Below are positions 61,472-64,000 of a DNA stretch of 64,000 nt, one piece after another (within the stretch, counting starts at the first letter, position 1; each line of letters begins with the position of its first letter). The DNA comes from a bacterium (lineage in GTDB: Bacteria > Myxococcota_A > UBA9160 > UBA4427). The stretch covers positions 1 to 64,000 of the forward strand of contig JANSYR010000014.1 in assembly GCA_024742285.1 (NCBI GenBank), read 5' to 3'. Under the pieces are notes generated by a model, which searched no databases, was not told where the DNA came from, and was given only the letters and a program-made list of their open reading frames with translations. Made by a program: the position numbers and the translations under genes.

Positions 61472-61527
61472 CCCGACCGGCGCGCGCGAGGCGCGGGGCC
61501 CGTTCCGGGCCGAAACGGAGACCCCGC

Positions 61528-62250
61528 TTGCCGAACGCCCGCCCCGCTCGCGCTCGAACCGCGCCGACGAAGCCCCGACGCCCGGCGCGCCGCGGGACGT
61601 CGGGGCGTCCGAGGGACGCCGCCGCCAGTCGCGCCACGATCCTTGCCGCGGCGACGGAGGCCTTCGCGGAGAAGGGGCTCGGGGGCGCGCGGGTCGACGA
61701 GATCGCGGCGCGTGCCGGCGTCAACAAGGCGCTCCTCTACCACTACTTCGGGAACAAGGAAGCGCTCTTCGTCGCCGTCCTGGAGGCGACCTACGAGGGG
61801 ATCCGCGGGGCCGAAGCGGCGCTCGATCTCGAGGCGCTGTCGCCGCGCGAAGCGATGGCGCGTCTCGTCGACTTCACCTGGGACTACTACCTCGAACATC
61901 CCGAGTTCATCCATCTGGTGAACAGCGAGAATCTCCACCGCGCGGACCATCTCGCGCGAAGCGAGCACGTCGGCCGGCTCCACCATCCGCTCGTGGGTCG
62001 GATCCGGGAGATCCTGAAGCGCGGCGTCGCGCTCGGCGTCTTTCGGCCGGGCGTGGATCCGGTCCAGCTCTACATCACGATCGCGTCCCTCGGATACTTC
62101 TATCTGAGCAACGCGCACACCCTCGGCGTCGTGTTCGAGCGCGACCTGCTCGCGCCGCGCGCGCGGGGAGCGCGGCGACGTCACATCCACGAGGTGGTCG
62201 AAGGGTACTTGCGACCGGCGGCGGCAGAGGCCGGGGAGGTCCGGCGATGA
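61528..62250 (+). CDS. TetR-family transcriptional regulator
   Basis: A 240-residue repressor. A basic N-terminal tail of about 28 residues precedes the helix-turn-helix domain (ILAAATEAFAEKGLGGARVDEIAARAGVNKALLYHYFGNKEALF, in parts), followed by a ligand-binding region with DYYLEHPEFIHLVNSEN. The start is TTG with GGAG seven bases upstream. It overlaps the aldolase gene as ATGA. It probably represses both its own operon and the divergent enolase operon through the palindrome, with a pathway metabolite as inducer (inference). Confidence 0.92.
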   Translation: MPNARPARARTAPTKPRRPARRGTSGRPRDAAASRATILAAATEAFAEKGLGGARVDEIAARAGVNKALLYHYFGNKEALFVAVLEATYEGIRGAEAALDLEALSPREAMARLVDFTWDYYLEHPEFIHLVNSENLHRADHLARSEHVGRLHHPLVGRIREILKRGVALGVFRPGVDPVQLYITIASLGYFYLSNAHTLGVVFERDLLAPRARGARRRHIHEVVEGYLRPAAAEAGEVRR

Positions 62251-63206
62251 CGGCCGATGCGCATCCCGGGACGCTCCTGCGCCGCGGGCGGAAGATCACG
62301 GGCATGAGTGCGGTGCTGCTCCCGATCGATGCGGGCGGAGGCATCGACTGGCGCTCGTTCGAGCGCCTGCTCGAGCGGACGGTCGCAGCGGGGCTCGTGC
62401 CCGCGGTGAACATGGACACGGGCTACGTCCAGCTCCTCGACGAGGCGGAGCGGCTCGCGGTGCTCGACGCGACCCGGGCGATCGCGGGGGGCGACTTCGT
62501 CGCGGGGGCGCACGTGGCGGACGCGCCCGGCGACGCCTGGGATCGCGACGCGACGGTGCGCGCAATGGAGCCGGTCGAGGCGCGGGGCGGCCTGCCGGTC
62601 GTCTTTCCGTCGAACGGGCTGACGGCTTTCGAGGGGCCGGACTGGGCGGGGGCCCACGCCCGGCTCGGCGAGACGAGCGACCGGTTCCTGGCCTTCGAGC
62701 TCGGACCGATGTTCGTGCCCTACGGTCGGATCTACGACCTCGAGGCCTACCGCGCCTTGCTCGACGTCCCACAGTGCCTCGGCGCGAAGCACTCGTCGCT
62801 CTCCCGTGCGCTCGAGTGGGAGCGGCTCGCCCTTCGCGATGCCCATCGCCCCGACTTTCGCGTCCTGACCGGCAACGATCTCGCGATCGACATGGTGATG
62901 TACGGCAGCGACTACCTGCTCGGGCTCTCCGCCTTCGCGCCCGAAGCCTTCGCGAAGCGCGATGCGCTCTGGTCCGCCGACGATCCGGCCTTCTACGCGT
63001 GGAACGACCTGCTCCAGTACCTGGGCTTCTTCGCCTTCCGGGATCCGGTCCCCGCCTACAAGCACGATGCGGCGATCTTCCTCCATCTGCGCGGTCGGAT
63101 CAGCGAGCCCGCGACCCACCCCGTTGCCCCGACACGACCGGCGAGCGACCGCGAAGTCCTCGCCGAGATCGCCGATCGACTCGACCGTCTGGAGGATCCG
63201 ACGTGA
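62247..63206 (+). CDS. DapA/N-acetylneuraminate-lyase family aldolase
   Basis: A 319-residue class I aldolase of the dihydrodipicolinate synthase family. The Schiff-base Lys is K181 in GAKHSSLSR. MSAVLLPID near the start and VLTGNDLAIDMVMYGSDYLLGL near the end follow the family layout. Many members cleave 2-keto-3-deoxy sugar acids, the product type made by enolase-superfamily dehydratases, which fits the divergent gene. It is coupled to the TetR gene upstream and the OYE gene downstream. Confidence 0.9.
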   Translation: MTADAHPGTLLRRGRKITGMSAVLLPIDAGGGIDWRSFERLLERTVAAGLVPAVNMDTGYVQLLDEAERLAVLDATRAIAGGDFVAGAHVADAPGDAWDRDATVRAMEPVEARGGLPVVFPSNGLTAFEGPDWAGAHARLGETSDRFLAFELGPMFVPYGRIYDLEAYRALLDVPQCLGAKHSSLSRALEWERLALRDAHRPDFRVLTGNDLAIDMVMYGSDYLLGLSAFAPEAFAKRDALWSADDPAFYAWNDLLQYLGFFAFRDPVPAYKHDAAIFLHLRGRISEPATHPVAPTRPASDREVLAEIADRLDRLEDPT

Positions 63207-64000
63207 GCGCCCTTCGCGCGATCAAGATGACCCGCCTCGGCACGCGAGAGAAGCTCGAGGCGCGGCTTGCCGAGCTCGGCGTCTCGCTCCCGATCGACGA
63301 CGCCGTCGACGCGTCCGGTCCCCTGGCCCAGTCCTTCGACGTCGCCGGGCACGCGGTCGCGAATCGTTTCAGCGTCCTGCCCATGGAGGGCTGGGACGGG
63401 ACCGCCGACGGCCGGCCGACGGAGCTGGTCGAGCGTCGGTGGCGCCGCTTCGGCGAGAGCGGGGCGGGGCTCGTATGGGGCGGTGAGGCCTACGCCGTCC
63501 GCCCGGACGGTCGCGCGAACCCGCAGCAGCTCTGCGCGAATGCCGGGACCGAGGCCGACCTCGTCCGCCTGCGCGAGACCCTCCTGGCCGGGGCCGCGGA
63601 CCACGGTCACGCCGCGCCCTTCCTCGGCCTCCAGCTCACCCACTCCGGTCGCTTCGCCCGACCGGAGGGCACCCCGGCGCCGCGGATCGCGTTCCGGCAT
63701 CCCGTGCTCGACGCGCGGGTCGGGGTCGCAGACGCGTCGTCTGTTCTCTCGGATGCGGAGCTCGACGATCTGATCGCCGAGTACGCCACCGTCGCTCGCG
63801 CGGCGGAGCGGGCGGGCTTCGACTTCGTCGACGTGAAGGCCTGCCACGGGTATCTCGGTCACGAGCTCCTCTCGGCCCGCATGCGTCCCGGCCCCTACGG
63901 CGGCGACCTCGAAGGCCGGGCGCGTTTCCTGCTGCGTTCGATCGAGGCGGTCCGCGCCGCCGCGCCGTCGCTCGCGATCGGCGTGCGGCTCTCGGTCTTC
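63203..64000 (+). CDS. Old-yellow-enzyme family NADH:flavin oxidoreductase (N-terminal part)
   Basis: The first 266 residues of an FMN TIM-barrel enzyme; the gene runs off the right edge. NRFSVLPMEGWDGTADGRP replaces the usual N-terminal FMN segment. LGLQLTHSGRFARPEG is the conserved beta-strand, and AGFDFVDVKACHGYLGHELLS carries the HGY-type active-site motif. The GTG start overlaps the aldolase stop. It probably reduces an enoyl- or keto-type substrate in the same pathway. Confidence 0.92.
   Translation, partial: MSALRAIKMTRLGTREKLEARLAELGVSLPIDDAVDASGPLAQSFDVAGHAVANRFSVLPMEGWDGTADGRPTELVERRWRRFGESGAGLVWGGEAYAVRPDGRANPQQLCANAGTEADLVRLRETLLAGAADHGHAAPFLGLQLTHSGRFARPEGTPAPRIAFRHPVLDARVGVADASSVLSDAELDDLIAEYATVARAAERAGFDFVDVKACHGYLGHELLSARMRPGPYGGDLEGRARFLLRSIEAVRAAAPSLAIGVRLSVF

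Overview
The window is about 64 kb of very GC-rich DNA. Most genes are joined by ATGA, GTGA or TTGA stop/start overlaps, and several probably start at GTG or TTG. Gene content points to a free-living, aerobic Gram-negative heterotroph: an outer-membrane polysaccharide exporter of the type that accompanies XrtA/PEP-CTERM systems, many flavin, heme and 2-oxoglutarate oxygenases, acyl-CoA dehydrogenases, and quinone-linked enzymes. This fits a myxococcotal, binatotal or other deltaproteobacterium-like lineage, but no marker gene is present, so that is inference. I saw no rRNA or tRNA gene, insertion sequence, prophage or CRISPR array.

Region 1 (1-12.9 kb) is an exopolysaccharide locus. A leftward operon encodes a chain-length regulator, a polysaccharide deacetylase, a Wza-type export lipoprotein and an outer-membrane beta-barrel. 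A divergent rightward operon encodes an initiating sugar transferase, a membrane protein with a degenerate GGDEF-like domain, GT4 and GT2 glycosyltransferases, a Wzy-type polymerase/ligase, a Wzx flippase, a repeat-built mini-ORF and an alginate-lyase-like protein.

Region 2 (13-30 kb) is mixed. It holds an alpha/beta hydrolase; an operon of an amidohydrolase, a TauD dioxygenase and a giant cytochrome c/propeller/DUF1080 fusion; a cyclophilin; a Baeyer-Villiger-type monooxygenase facing a Coq4-family protein; an AraC regulator; a cupin; a HerA-like ATPase coupled to a DUF3465 protein; and an SDR. It also has a small heavy-metal-associated protein whose frame is interrupted by one TGA and is probably a selenoprotein.

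Region 3 (30-52.7 kb) is an oxidative catabolism region. It has SDRs, a sterol-desaturase-type hydroxylase, DUF1990 and SnoaL-like proteins, a second Coq4/BVMO pair, a GFA enzyme, a secreted PIG-L/lectin/FG-GAP protein with a PEP-CTERM-like tail, an M20 amidase, a thiolase/DUF35/two-acyl-CoA-dehydrogenase operon like those of steroid side-chain degradation, a luciferase-like flavoenzyme, a P450 with a VOC protein, and several hydrolases.

Region 4 (52.8-64 kb) has a large secreted Ig-like/beta-propeller protein, a PfkB kinase, and a divergent regulon. In the regulon a TetR gene, an aldolase and an old-yellow-enzyme gene face an enolase-superfamily enzyme, an Nramp-like transporter and an MFS transporter across a clear AT-rich palindromic operator.

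The most unusual features are the probable selenoprotein with a SECIS-like hairpin, and four gene 3' ends (flippase, DUF3465, SnoaL-like, luciferase-like) where 38- or 42-bp segments overlapping the stop codon are directly repeated. At three of them the later copies have lost the stop codon.
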